DNA from: Clostridia bacterium
GTDB lineage: Bacteria; Bacillota; Clostridia; Oscillospirales; CAG-272
Direction of reading: 5' to 3'
Assembly (NCBI GenBank): GCA_017536475.1
Contig: JAFXHH010000003.1
Location: 62,001 to 126,000 of the forward strand
Length of the DNA stretch: 64,000 nucleotides
In this document: positions 42,374 to 52,600 of the stretch, in pieces
How positions within the stretch are numbered: position 1 is the stretch's first letter
Layout: each line of letters starts with the position of its first letter
The notes under the pieces: generated by a model
Databases searched by the model: none
What the model was told of the DNA's origin: nothing
What the model saw: the letters and a program-made list of their open reading frames with translations, nothing else
Made by a program: the position numbers and the translations under genes

Positions 42374-43243
42374 TTATTTGTGGGGATAACACAAATGTGC
42401 GTCAACTCCCTGCTTTCTCAAAGCCTCGACAGCTGCCTTGGCAGAAGCCTCGGAATCGAATATTCCAAAAACTGACGTACCGCTACCACTCATCATAGTC
42501 CCCGCAGCTTTGCAAGACATCATAATTTCTTTGATGAGCGTTACGTCGGGTCTTTCGGGCTCGACGATGCCCTCGAATATATTGAATAATCCCTCGCAAT
42601 ATTTCTGTGCCGATACGGACTCGTCGGCTGACGTTAATTTTTCAAGCAGATCTTTGTGGGAATCATAGCCGACAAAGTCGTTGTGCTTTTCGTCAAGCGC
42701 GCGGTACGCGGCGGGAGTAGACATTCCCTCGCCCTTTTTTGCTACTACTATCGGAAACTCGGGCATTGGATCGATGGCGGTAAGGATATCTCCTATTCCC
42801 TTAACAAGACAAGCGCCACCCGTGATGCAAAAAGGAATATCGGCGCCAAGCTTCGCCCCAAGAGCGCAGAGCTCTGTTGTTGAAAGCTTGTTTGCGTATA
42901 TTTCGTTCAATGCAACGAGCACCGCCGCAGCATCCGCACTTCCGCCCGCAAGACCTGCGGACGATGGGATTACTTTGTCTATGTTTATCAAGATCTTGCC
43001 CGACGGCATAGGATATATATTTGCTGCCTTATAGGCAAGATTCTTTTCTCCGCAAGGTATTGTCGGATCGCTACAGGTGATCTCTATCGTTTTTGTTTCT
43101 GCGGGCTCAATAGATACAGTTATCGTGTCCTTTAAGCTTATACGCTGCATAAAACTTAAAATGTTATGATATCCGTCATCTCTGCGTGACTCAATATCAA
43201 GAAACAGATTTATTTTTGCGTATGCGAATTTGGTTACTGTCAT
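42374..43243 (-). CDS. ispE: 4-diphosphocytidyl-2-C-methyl-D-erythritol kinase
   Basis: Protein of 289 aa of the GHMP kinase fold. IspE phosphorylates CDP-ME at C2 in the MEP pathway. N-terminal AYAKINLFLDIESRRDDGYH, the ATP loop PSSAGLAGGSADAAAVL (about 92-108) and the C-terminal MSGSGTSVFGIF are diagnostic. GGGGGA precedes the start. It is alone on the minus strand, divergent from htpG; a 10-bp inverted repeat (arms 42331-42340 and 42366-42375) overlaps its stop codon. Confidence 0.97.
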   Translation of the reverse strand: MTVTKFAYAKINLFLDIESRRDDGYHNILSFMQRISLKDTITVSIEPAETKTIEITCSDPTIPCGEKNLAYKAANIYPMPSGKILINIDKVIPSSAGLAGGSADAAAVLVALNEIYANKLSTTELCALGAKLGADIPFCITGGACLVKGIGDILTAIDPMPEFPIVVAKKGEGMSTPAAYRALDEKHNDFVGYDSHKDLLEKLTSADESVSAQKYCEGLFNIFEGIVEPERPDVTLIKEIMMSCKAAGTMMSGSGTSVFGIFDSEASAKAAVEALRKQGVDAHLCYPHK

Positions 43244-43364
43244 TTTACGTCCCCCAAAATCAGACTGTATTCTGCAAGCTACGTCAATTATACAACTTAT
43301 ATGTTATAATTCTATGAATATTTTAATATTTTTTTAAAATTAGCCCACTTGTCTATGTCTGCTC

Positions 43365-43393
43365 TTGACTTGACGAAAAAAAAGGTATATAAT
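43365..43393 (+). promoter_or_regulatory. Promoter of htpG
   Basis: TTGACT-N17-TATAAT on the plus strand, 43 bases before the start. No CIRCE or CtsR repeat is seen around it, so heat control, if any, is not obvious. Confidence 0.75.
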
Positions 43394-43436
43394 ATAAATA
43401 TAATTCTATAAGCAAAATATCAAATGAGGACGTATT

Positions 43437-45281
43437 ATGGACGAAAATAAGATAAAAAAAGGCGGTATATCGGTTGAGACCGCACATATATTCCCTATTA
43501 TCAAAAAATGGCTCTATTCCGAAAAGGATATATTCCTGCGAGAGATAGTTTCCAACGCGACGGACGCGGTTACGAAGCTTTGCCGTCTTTCCTCACTCGG
43601 TCAGTATGACGGAGGAGACGAAAAATATGCGGTCAAGGTCGTTCTTGACAAGGATGCAAAAACGCTCACAGTATCCGACAACGGCATCGGTATGACCGAG
43701 GAGGAGCTTGAAAAGTATATCTGCTCTATTGCGCTTTCGGGCGCGCTCGACTTCATTCAGAAGTATGATGAGAACAACCAGAATAACGGCATTATCGGTC
43801 ACTTCGGACTCGGCTTTTATTCGTCGTTCATGGTTTCGGATACCGTTGAGCTTATCACAAGGTCCTTCAATGGAGACAAGGCTCTGCATTGGGTCTGCAA
43901 CGGCGCAGGCGAGTATGAAATAAACGTTGCAGAAAGAAATGAGCACGGTACCGACGTTATTATGCACATCTCCGACGAGGAGTCTGCTTATCTTGATGAA
44001 AACAAGATAAAGGAGATACTTGAAAAGTACTGCTCTTTTATGTCGGTTGACATATATTTTGAGGTGGCTGACGATGAGACCGACGATTCTGGGGAAGCCC
44101 CCAAGCCCATCAACGAGACCTCTCCCCTTTGGCTCAAGAACGCCTCGGAATGCACCGAGGAGGAGTACGCGGAATTTTATAAAAAAGTATTCCGCGATTA
44201 CAGAGAGCCGCTTTTCCACATACATATAAACGCAGATTACCCGCTTAATTTCAAGGGTGTTCTCTATTTCCCGGCAAGGATCAACGAATATGAGTCCTAC
44301 GAGGGACAGGTGAAGCTTTTCTACAATCAGGTGTTCGTTGCAGACGATATCAAGGAGGTCATTCCCGACTTTTTGTTGATGCTAAAGGGCGTGCTTGACT
44401 GCCCCGAGCTTCCCTTGAACGTTTCGAGAAGCTATCTTCAGGATAATGCGTATATTAAAAAGGTTTCTTCGCATATAGTCAAGAAGGTTGCGGACAAGAT
44501 ATGCTCACTTTGCAACGTAGACCGTGAAAAATACGAAAAGATCTGGAAGGAATTAAAGATATTCTTTGAATATGCCTCGCTTCGCGATAAAAAATTCTAC
44601 GACAGAGTTAAATCTGCGTATCTGCTTGAATTGACCGACGGTACCTATATGACCGTTGACGAATATCTCAAGTGTTGCGAGGAGACGCACAAGGGCAAGG
44701 TCTATTACACCAACGACAAGGCTCTGCAGGCTCAGTACATCTCGATGTTTGAATCGGAGGGCGTAAAGATCGCCGTACTCGAGCATCAGCTTGACACCCA
44801 GTTCATCTCTATGTGTGAAATGAACGACAGTGAGATCAAATATGCGCGAATCGACTCCGACGTTGTCGATATGCTCAAGGGAGACGGAGCTTCAACCGAT
44901 AACGAGGCATTGATCTCGCTCTTCAAGAAGTCGGTTGGCAATGATAAGCTCGAGGTGAAGCTCGAGGCCCTCAAGGATGAAAGCGTACCTGCTCTGATCA
45001 CTCTTTCCGAGGAATCTCGCCGTATGGAAGAAATGATGAAGATGTACGCGAGCATGGGCATTAATATGGGCGGCGACTTCCCCGTTGACTACACTCTCGT
45101 GCTCAACTCCAATTCGCCTCTTATGGCGAAGCTTGAGACAGTAAATCAGACCGATTCGGAGAAAGCAAAGCTTATGGCTCTTGAGATATATCGCTTGGCG
45201 CTGATGTCGCAGAAGCGTATGTCGGCAGACGAGCTAAAAGCCTTTCTCGCCGATAGCTTTAGGCTTTTGGGTATGCTGTAA
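43437..45281 (+). CDS. htpG: Molecular chaperone HtpG (Hsp90)
   Basis: Protein of 614 aa. ATP-driven dimeric chaperone. ATP-binding motifs in the N-terminal domain: EIVSNATDAVTK, DNGIGMTEEEL and GHFGLGFYSSFMV. The middle domain holds the catalytic Arg region LPLNVSRSYLQ, and a C-terminal dimerisation domain ends the protein. Stop and the next start overlap (TAATG, one base), so translation coupling to the prephenate-dehydratase-like gene is probable. Confidence 0.97.
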   Translation: MDENKIKKGGISVETAHIFPIIKKWLYSEKDIFLREIVSNATDAVTKLCRLSSLGQYDGGDEKYAVKVVLDKDAKTLTVSDNGIGMTEEELEKYICSIALSGALDFIQKYDENNQNNGIIGHFGLGFYSSFMVSDTVELITRSFNGDKALHWVCNGAGEYEINVAERNEHGTDVIMHISDEESAYLDENKIKEILEKYCSFMSVDIYFEVADDETDDSGEAPKPINETSPLWLKNASECTEEEYAEFYKKVFRDYREPLFHIHINADYPLNFKGVLYFPARINEYESYEGQVKLFYNQVFVADDIKEVIPDFLLMLKGVLDCPELPLNVSRSYLQDNAYIKKVSSHIVKKVADKICSLCNVDREKYEKIWKELKIFFEYASLRDKKFYDRVKSAYLLELTDGTYMTVDEYLKCCEETHKGKVYYTNDKALQAQYISMFESEGVKIAVLEHQLDTQFISMCEMNDSEIKYARIDSDVVDMLKGDGASTDNEALISLFKKSVGNDKLEVKLEALKDESVPALITLSEESRRMEEMMKMYASMGINMGGDFPVDYTLVLNSNSPLMAKLETVNQTDSEKAKLMALEIYRLALMSQKRMSADELKAFLADSFRLLGML

Positions 45282-46249
45282 TGGGACTTATATATTCAAA
45301 TATCCCCGAGCTTGAGGGCAGCAATACTGAGATAGTGCTGTCGAATCTTTCGGAGCTCGAAAGTGATATAGAAAGAATAATTGAAAAGCGACAGGCACAT
45401 CTCTCCGAGCTTGCGGACGCGATATTGCGAGACGGGGACGACCCCGATATTGTAAAAAGCATTTTGCTTTCAATAAAGTCCGAGGGTAATGCGGATTCGG
45501 TCAATATCATTGAGGAAAACCGACCTGCCGCCGATGCCGTATTTTCAAGAATATCCCTTGTAGAGAGGCTGGCCTTGTTTAAGGAGGTTCTCGGCTCGGG
45601 AGGCGTCAACAAAAAAAGCTTTGTAAAGTATATTTCGCCCGAAACTGACGTTTCTCTTTTGGAAGATGCGACAGAACGAATAGCATATCTTAAAAATTCA
45701 TATAACGACGTTGCTTATATGCAGTTCTCTTCTTTGTTTTCGTCGCCGCGTGCAGCTTATTTTGCAAGCGTCAGCGACGTGTGTGAAAGCGTATATAACG
45801 GTAGTTGTGAGTATTGTATTCTTCCGGTTGAGACGTCGTTGGACGGAAAGCTCCTGTCATTCTATGAGATGATATTAAAATACAACCTCAAGATCGCCGC
45901 AGTATACGATCTTCACGGAGAAGAAGGATATACGAGATATGCTCTGCTCGGCAAACGATCGGCGTTCCACAACCCATCTGTGCGCTCCAAGGCAAGAAAC
46001 AGATATTTCGAGTTTATTATGACCGAAAACGATACCGTATCGCTTGAGGACCTGCTCTGCGCTGCGAGCTTCTGTTCGCTTAAGCTTTGCAGAATTGATA
46101 CTTTGAACGCTCACTCGTCTGCCAAACGAACGGGAGCGTACGTTTGCCCCGTATTCCGTGCGGATGGCGCGGATCTTCAAACGTTTTTGATGTTCCTTGC
46201 GATCGACTGCCCCGACTATATCCCGGTCGGGTTATATATGCAAATATAA
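45281..46249 (+). CDS. Divergent prephenate-dehydratase-like protein
   Basis: Protein of 322 aa. An N-terminal helical part (residues 1-110) recalls chorismate mutase helices. The middle part looks like a prephenate dehydratase domain: YCILPVETSLDGKL parallels the family IENSxxG segment, and GYTRYALLGKR parallels the catalytic TRF motif (here TRY). A C-terminal ACT-like region follows. Prephenate dehydratase makes phenylpyruvate for phenylalanine. The match is weak and several conserved positions differ, so it could be a regulator or a pseudoenzyme. Its one-base overlap with htpG is unusual company for an aromatic gene. Confidence 0.55.
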   Translation: MGLIYSNIPELEGSNTEIVLSNLSELESDIERIIEKRQAHLSELADAILRDGDDPDIVKSILLSIKSEGNADSVNIIEENRPAADAVFSRISLVERLALFKEVLGSGGVNKKSFVKYISPETDVSLLEDATERIAYLKNSYNDVAYMQFSSLFSSPRAAYFASVSDVCESVYNGSCEYCILPVETSLDGKLLSFYEMILKYNLKIAAVYDLHGEEGYTRYALLGKRSAFHNPSVRSKARNRYFEFIMTENDTVSLEDLLCAASFCSLKLCRIDTLNAHSSAKRTGAYVCPVFRADGADLQTFLMFLAIDCPDYIPVGLYMQI

Positions 46250-46280
46250 TTGAATAAACATAAAAAGAAAGGACAAATTT

Positions 46281-46532
46281 ATGAAACACTACACCTACAA
46301 GCCTCACGGAGTTTGTTCTCGCCAGATCGATATAGATCTGGAGGACGGCATCATTAAAAACGTAGCCTTCACGGGCGGTTGCTCGGGAAACACTCAAGGC
46401 GTATGCGCTCTTATCAAGGGAATGTCCGTCGATGAGGCGATCGAGCGTCTTCGCGGTATTCACTGCGGTCCGAGACCTACCTCCTGCCCTGATCAGCTCT
46501 CTATTGCCCTTGAGCAGGCAAAGGAAGCATAA
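46281..46532 (+). CDS. TSCPD domain protein (TIGR03905 family)
   Basis: Protein of 83 aa matching the small TSCPD family: VCSRQIDIDLEDG, GGCSGNTQGVCALIKG and the hallmark CGPRPTSCPDQL. The conserved Cys suggest metal binding; the same domain occurs at the end of some class II ribonucleotide reductases. Function unknown for the stand-alone form. GAAAGGAC precedes the ATG; 31 bases after the previous gene. Confidence 0.92.
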   Translation: MKHYTYKPHGVCSRQIDIDLEDGIIKNVAFTGGCSGNTQGVCALIKGMSVDEAIERLRGIHCGPRPTSCPDQLSIALEQAKEA

Positions 46533-46569
46533 TCTAAATTAATAAAAAATCTTGAAAGGATGATTATCG

Positions 46570-48282
46570 ATGAGTTACCTGGATAACTACAAGCTTTGGT
46601 TGAACTCCTCCGCAATTACCGAAAAAGAAAGACAAGAGCTCCGCGACATTGCGGACAATGATGATGAAATAAAGATCCGTTTTTCGTCAGGTCTTACGTT
46701 TGGAACGGCAGGCCTGCGCGGAACTATGAAGACGGGTATGAACGCGATGAACGTTTATACCGTAGCTCAGGCAACGCAGGGTCTTGCATCTCTTATACAC
46801 AAGGAAGGCAGAGCCTCCGACGGCGTTACTATCGCCTACGATAGCAGAAACAACTCCGAGCTTTTTGCAAAGGTCGCGGCAGAGGTTTTGGCGGCAGCGG
46901 ATATTCCCGTTTATATTTTCGACGCGCTCAGACCCACTCCCGAGCTTTCCTTCGCTCTCCGCGAGCTTGGATGCGTAGCGGGAATAAACATCACCGCTTC
47001 TCACAATCCCAAGCAGTATAACGGATATAAGGCGTATTGGGAGGACGGCGCACAGCTCCCCCCTGAGCACGCGAATACCGTTTACGAGGAGATCTGCAAG
47101 ATCGATATCTTCAACGACGTCAAGAGAGTTGATTTCGACACCGCGGTTAACGACGGCAAGATCAAGATTCTCGGCAAGGAGATGGACGATCTTTATCTGG
47201 CGCAGGTCAAGGCGCAGGCGGTCAATCCCGACGCTATCAAGGCTGTTGCCGACGAGCTGAAGATAGTTTACTCTCCCCTTCACGGCGCGGGACACAAGCT
47301 CATCCCCGAGGTTCTCGGTATGGTTGGCCTCAAGCATCTTTATAAGGTTGAGGCGCAGTTCGTTATTGACGGCAACTTCCCCACTGTTGAAAAGCCCAAT
47401 CCCGAGTACGTTGAGGTTTTCGGTATCGGTATCGATATTGCCAATAAGGTCGGAAGCAACCTCGTGATCGCGACCGACCCCGACGCAGACCGTGTCGGCG
47501 TAGTTGCAAGAACCAAGGACGGCAGCTTCCGCACCATCACGGGTAACCAGATGGGCGCTCTGCTTATCGATTACATTATCACGGCTTACGAGGAGACGAA
47601 CACTATGCCTCCCGAGCCTTACGTTGTAAAGTCTATCGTTTCGTCCGAGCTGGCAACCAAGATCTGCGAGGCGCACAACGTAAAGATGTTCAACGTTCTC
47701 ACGGGCTTTAAGTTTATCGGTGAGGTCATTAAGAATCACGAAAAGCTCGGTCACGGCGACTATATCTTCGGCTTCGAGGAAAGCTACGGATACCTCAAGG
47801 GCACTTACGCTCGCGACAAGGATGCAGTCGTTGCAACGATGCTTATCTGTGAGATGACCGCGTATTATCATGCCAAGGGTATGACTCTTTACGATGCTCT
47901 CGAGAAGCTTTATGAAAGATACGGCTTCTGCTGTGAGCGCAACGTTGAGATCTATATGGAGGGTGTTGACGGCCCTGCAAGAATGGCGGCATTACTTAAC
48001 GGTATGCGTACCGCTATTCCCGCCGATCTTGGAGGCGTTAAGGTAGTTGTATTCGGAGATTACAAGGAGCAGACCTTTACCGACGTTGCAAGCGGCGAGA
48101 AGACCTCTACGGAGCTTCCGAAGTCCGACGTGCTCTCCTTCAAGCTTGAAAACGGAGACGTTGTTATCGTTCGCCCCTCGGGTACCGAGCCTAAGGTTAA
48201 ATTCTACTTTATGGTCTCCGCATCCGACGAGAGCACTGCTCTGTCGCACATTGAGAATTACAAAAAATCGCTTAACATCTAA
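46570..48282 (+). CDS. Phospho-sugar mutase (phosphoglucomutase/phosphomannomutase family)
   Basis: Protein of 570 aa, the length of the PgcA-type alpha-phosphoglucomutases of Bacillota. Catalytic phosphoserine loop TASHNPKQYNGYKAYW, metal loop DPDADRVGV, sugar-binding GFEESYGYL and the C-terminal phosphate loop RPSGTEPKVKFY are all in order. It interconverts hexose 1- and 6-phosphates, most likely glucose. It is followed by a strong terminator. Confidence 0.95.
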   Translation: MSYLDNYKLWLNSSAITEKERQELRDIADNDDEIKIRFSSGLTFGTAGLRGTMKTGMNAMNVYTVAQATQGLASLIHKEGRASDGVTIAYDSRNNSELFAKVAAEVLAAADIPVYIFDALRPTPELSFALRELGCVAGINITASHNPKQYNGYKAYWEDGAQLPPEHANTVYEEICKIDIFNDVKRVDFDTAVNDGKIKILGKEMDDLYLAQVKAQAVNPDAIKAVADELKIVYSPLHGAGHKLIPEVLGMVGLKHLYKVEAQFVIDGNFPTVEKPNPEYVEVFGIGIDIANKVGSNLVIATDPDADRVGVVARTKDGSFRTITGNQMGALLIDYIITAYEETNTMPPEPYVVKSIVSSELATKICEAHNVKMFNVLTGFKFIGEVIKNHEKLGHGDYIFGFEESYGYLKGTYARDKDAVVATMLICEMTAYYHAKGMTLYDALEKLYERYGFCCERNVEIYMEGVDGPARMAALLNGMRTAIPADLGGVKVVVFGDYKEQTFTDVASGEKTSTELPKSDVLSFKLENGDVVIVRPSGTEPKVKFYFMVSASDESTALSHIENYKKSLNI

Positions 48283-48288
48283 ATAAAG

Positions 48289-48322
48289 AAAAAAGAGTCG
48301 TGCCGAGGCACGACTCTTTTTT
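48289..48322. terminator. Bidirectional terminator
   Basis: A 15-bp stem (arms 48289-48303 and 48308-48322) with GTCGTGC core and A6/T6 ends, which gives a U-run on both strands. It serves the phosphomutase gene and the convergent protease gene. Confidence 0.92.
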
Positions 48323-48329
48323 GTTGTTA

Positions 48330-49613
48330 TCAATACGACGTTACACAATCCTCGGTTATTTCGATAGATAAGGTAACCGTTTCATCGCCTCGCATCACCG
48401 TAAGATACATTGTATCTCCTGGACGAGCGTTGATCATAAGATCGATCACGTGGAACTGTCGGGTAATTTCTTTTGTAATACCGTTAAGCGTTGCAGATAT
48501 CAAAATGTCGTCTGCCTCCACGATGCCGTAAGCTATGCTGCCTTCGGAGACCTCGGCGACGCCAATGGATTCTACGATACTCACAAGCCCAGTGCTTTCA
48601 TCATAGATCGCCGAAGAGCTTGTGGGAGTGATAGTTATTCCGAGTAAGCACCGCTGAAGCGTTGAGCACTCCTTTTCGAAGCAGTTGTCGATTATGTTGT
48701 TGGCTACTGCCACTGCAAGCGTTGAAGGAATAGCGTATCCGATGTTTTCAACGTTTTCATCAATGATCTTTGCGTTGACGATTCCGATAAGTTTTCCTTG
48801 CGCGTTAAAGAGACCGCCTCCGCTGTTTCCGTGGTTGACCGCGGTATCTATTCTCATAACTCTGAATGATACCTGAGTAATTTCATCGGGGGCGATCATA
48901 TCGATATATTCGGAGTCAATGCTTATAACACCGCTGGATGCGGAAAGACCGTATCCTTCGGCATTACCTATTGCGATAGCAGTCTGACCTACGGATATAC
49001 GGTCCGAATCGGCAATATCTGCGGCAACTACGCAAGAGTTTTTGATGATCTCGCTGTCTGCAACGTAAAGGACCGCAATATCGTAATTTAGCGAACCGCC
49101 AACGTAGGTCGCCTTTATCTCTGAGTCTGCATATTCATTGCCGTAGAGATATACGCTTATCTCCTTGCTGATGCCTTCGTTTTTGTCATAAACAACGTGG
49201 TAGTTTGTGACAATAAAGGCTTTGCCGTTTCTCTTATCCAACTTGAATATTACACCTGAGCCCGCAGAATAGTATGGGGAGCTTTCTGTGCCAAAAGTGC
49301 AGAAAATGCTGACCGAGCTTCTGAGTCCTTTGGACGTAGCGAGAGAAACGTCTGCTTCTGTGCTTATAATAGGCGCTCCCGAAGATCCTCCGACATTGTT
49401 ATCGGTGTTTGGCTTACTGTTTTCTTCTTCTGGTTTTACTTCTCCGAGATTTTCAGTTTTTCCATCAGCATAATTAATGACGAGCTCTCCTTTTTCATTG
49501 ACTGTTGCGCCGATGACCTTCAGAGAGTCATCGACGTTACAGCCCGTCAACAAAAGGGTTGATAATATTATAAGCACTACGGCAAAAAGCCCGTATTTTC
49601 TTAAGTTTTTCAT
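48330..49613 (-). CDS. HtrA/DegP-like serine protease lipoprotein
   Basis: Protein of 427 aa. Signal peptide with lipobox LLTGC (Cys25), a Ser/Asn/Gly-rich linker, a trypsin-like domain and a C-terminal PDZ domain. Catalytic triad: His in VTNYHVVYD, Asp in LNYDIAVLYV and Ser in VNHGNSGGGLF. S1C proteases of this kind act in envelope quality control. The N-terminal segment after the Cys (VNEKGELVINYADGKTENLG) is a motif often found in Clostridia lipoproteins. Single gene, minus strand. Confidence 0.93.
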   Translation of the reverse strand: MKNLRKYGLFAVVLIILSTLLLTGCNVDDSLKVIGATVNEKGELVINYADGKTENLGEVKPEEENSKPNTDNNVGGSSGAPIISTEADVSLATSKGLRSSVSIFCTFGTESSPYYSAGSGVIFKLDKRNGKAFIVTNYHVVYDKNEGISKEISVYLYGNEYADSEIKATYVGGSLNYDIAVLYVADSEIIKNSCVVAADIADSDRISVGQTAIAIGNAEGYGLSASSGVISIDSEYIDMIAPDEITQVSFRVMRIDTAVNHGNSGGGLFNAQGKLIGIVNAKIIDENVENIGYAIPSTLAVAVANNIIDNCFEKECSTLQRCLLGITITPTSSSAIYDESTGLVSIVESIGVAEVSEGSIAYGIVEADDILISATLNGITKEITRQFHVIDLMINARPGDTMYLTVMRGDETVTLSIEITEDCVTSY

Positions 49614-49653
49614 TGGTAATAGCCTCCATTCCGCTGCGTTGCGGCATAAATGT

Positions 49654-52600
49654 TTATTTAATCACTACGTTCTCGTCGCCCAAAATCTTTTTAAGCTCTC
49701 CGATAGCGTAATTTGAGTAAAACAGTCTTTCACTGTACTCTGAATATTTGCCCGTGCTTGAATCGTAGAATATGACCCTGATAGTTCCCTCGTTGAATAT
49801 GTCTACTATATTCTTTGCCTTGAGAAACGCCTCGCCGATCATATCTTGTACGCGCAAATATATCTTCTGCGGTACTATATGTGTGGGTTCGGGCTTGGGA
49901 GTCGGCCTTTTTTCACTAACGGGTACCGTGGGAGTGGGTTGTTCTGCGGTTTGATTTGCCGATGCGTAAAGCGAAAGATACATAGAGAATTTCGAAGGAC
50001 CAACGTCATTCTGGACGGACTCCTCCTTGATCTCGGGCGCAATGCTTTCGTGTTTTGCGACACTTGGAGTCGGTGCGCCCGTATAATGCTCGTTATCGGT
50101 AAGCGGTTCGAGACGGTTGACGAGGATTTTCGGATTTTCGTCGTCCTTTATAGAAACAGTTCCCTCTATATAGACCGCACCGTCCACGAATATTTCGTGA
50201 TAATATTCGTTATATTTTTTCGGAAAAACGATGCATTCGACCTCGCCAAGCTTATCTTCAAGCTTAAAAAATGCCATTCTGTCGTCATTTTTCGTGGTTT
50301 TGAGTGAAACCGAGGTGATAATTCCCGCAAGATTTACCTTATCCTTGTCGGAGTAGATCAAATCCTCGTTATCATCCGTCTCGCTAAGCTCTGCCGTCGT
50401 GATAACATCAAGATCATCGAGATGCTTTTGATAATTATCAAGCATATGACCCGAGAAATACATTCCCGAGGCATCTTTTTCAAGTAATAGTAATTCCCTT
50501 ACGCTGTATTCGGGGATGTCGGGATACTCAAACGAGGGCACGTCGATATCGCCTAATGAAAACATATCCATTTGACCGATGGGATTATTCCTGTTCTTTT
50601 GCTGAACGTTGTCGATTATAGTTTCATAGGACGACAACAGTTGAGAACGGTAAAGCCCGAGACCGTCGAACGATCCGCACTTGATGAGCGCCTCGACCTG
50701 ACGCTTGTTAAGGTCTGTCACAGCGCTCATACGCTCGACGAAATTATCAAACGAGGAAAATAAGCCGCCCTCGGCTCTCTCCTTAATAATTGCCTCGATA
50801 AATTGCTTGCCCACGTTTTTTAGCGCAAGCAGACCGAAACGGATATTTCCGTTTTCTCTGTCCGTGCCAAAGGTCACGCGACTTCCGTTTATATTGGGCG
50901 GAAGCACGGAGATGCCGAATTTTGAGCATTCGGTTATATATTCCGCGCTCTTGACCTGATTTCCAAGCACGCTGGTCAAAAGAGCCGCCATATATTCGCC
51001 CGTGTAATGTGCCTTAAGGTATGCCGAACGGTAGCTTATGACCGCGTACGCGGCGGCGTGAGCCTTATTAAACGCGTAATTCGCAAAGCTCGACATATCG
51101 TCAAAGAGCTTTTCGGCTCTGGCTTTCTCCACTCCGTTTGCGGCAGCTCCGCTGATGAAGGCTTCTCTTTCCGCCTCAAGCACGCTTGCCTTTTTCTTTG
51201 ACATAGCGCGGCGCACGATGTCCGCGTGGCCGTAGGTATATCCCGCAACGGTGCGGAAAATGCTCATTACCTGCTCCTGATAGACAGTGCATCCGTATGT
51301 CGATTTCAAGATCGGTTCGAGCATTGGCAGATCGTAGACCACCTTTGAGGGATCGTGTCTGCACTCGATAAATCTCGGTATAGAGTCCATAGGACCGGGA
51401 CGGTATAGCGACAGGACGGAAATAATATCGTCAATGCACTCGGGACGCAGATTTTGGAGCACCTGCTTCATTCCCGTTGACTCAAGCTGGAAAACACCTG
51501 CGGTATCTCCGCGTGAGATAAGCTCAAAGGTCTTTTTGTCGTCAAGCGGAATCTTTTCAATATCAAAATCGGGCTCGGATTCCTTTATCTGAACCTGAGC
51601 GTCGTTTATTATGGTAAGATAGCGCAACGCAAGGAAGTCGAACTTCAAAAGTCCGAGGTCTGCGATGGTATCCATATCGAATTGAGTTACGAGTGTACCG
51701 TTGCTGACCGACAAGGGTACGTATTCCGAGATAGGCTTGTCCGTAATGACAACGCCTGCGGCGTGTACCGAAATGTTACGAGGCATTCCCTCAAGCGACA
51801 TCGCGGTGTCGACGAGCTTTCTTATCTGCTCCGAGCCCTCGTAAAGCTCCTTAAGCTCGGGAAAACGAAGCGCGTTCTTCAGAGTTATTCCAAGCTCGTG
51901 CGGAATTGCCTTTGCAACCACGTCTACGTCGGAATATGACATACCCATAGCGCGACCGCAGTCGCGTATAGCCGCCTTTGCGGCAAGAGTACCGAATGTT
52001 ATGATCTGCGATACGTGTTCTCTGCCGTATTTTTGTGTCACGTAGTCGATGACCTCGTCGCGACGGTTGTAGCAGAAGTCCATATCGATATCGGGCATGC
52101 TGACACGCTCGGGGTTAAGAAAGCGCTCGAAAAGCAGATCGAATTTTATCGAATCAATATCGGTGATACCGAGAAGAAAGGCAACCAGACTTCCCGCGCC
52201 CGATCCACGTCCTGGACCCACGGGAATGCCCGATCTTTTCGCAAATCCGACGTAATCCTGAACTATAAGGAAATAGTCCGCGTATCCCATAGAATTGATC
52301 ACCGAAAGTTCGTAGTCGATTCTCTCGCGGTACGCGCCCTCGTTGTTGTGGCTCTCGTTTCCGAAAGCGAGATGACCGTTTTTCTGACGCGTTTCAAGTC
52401 CTGCCAGCGTCAGCTCGCGCAGGTACTGCTCGGCGCTCTTGCCGTCGGGACACGGGAATGACGGCAGACAAACCTTGTCAAATTCAAGCTCAAGATTGCA
52501 GGCGTCGGCGATCTTCAGCGTGTTTTCGATAGCGCCGTTATACGCTCCGTAGATACGCTTCATCTCGTCCGTTGTCTTGATATAGTAATCGTTGGTATCA

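Noticed and set aside
42331..42375. 10-bp inverted repeat at the ispE stop codon as a separate terminator
   Set aside because: Loop of 25 bases and no U-run after it on either strand; left as a note in the ispE entry.
46687..47871. 394-codon open frame on the minus strand opposite the phosphomutase
   Set aside because: Shadow of a highly conserved gene; composition is that of reversed codons and there is no start signal.
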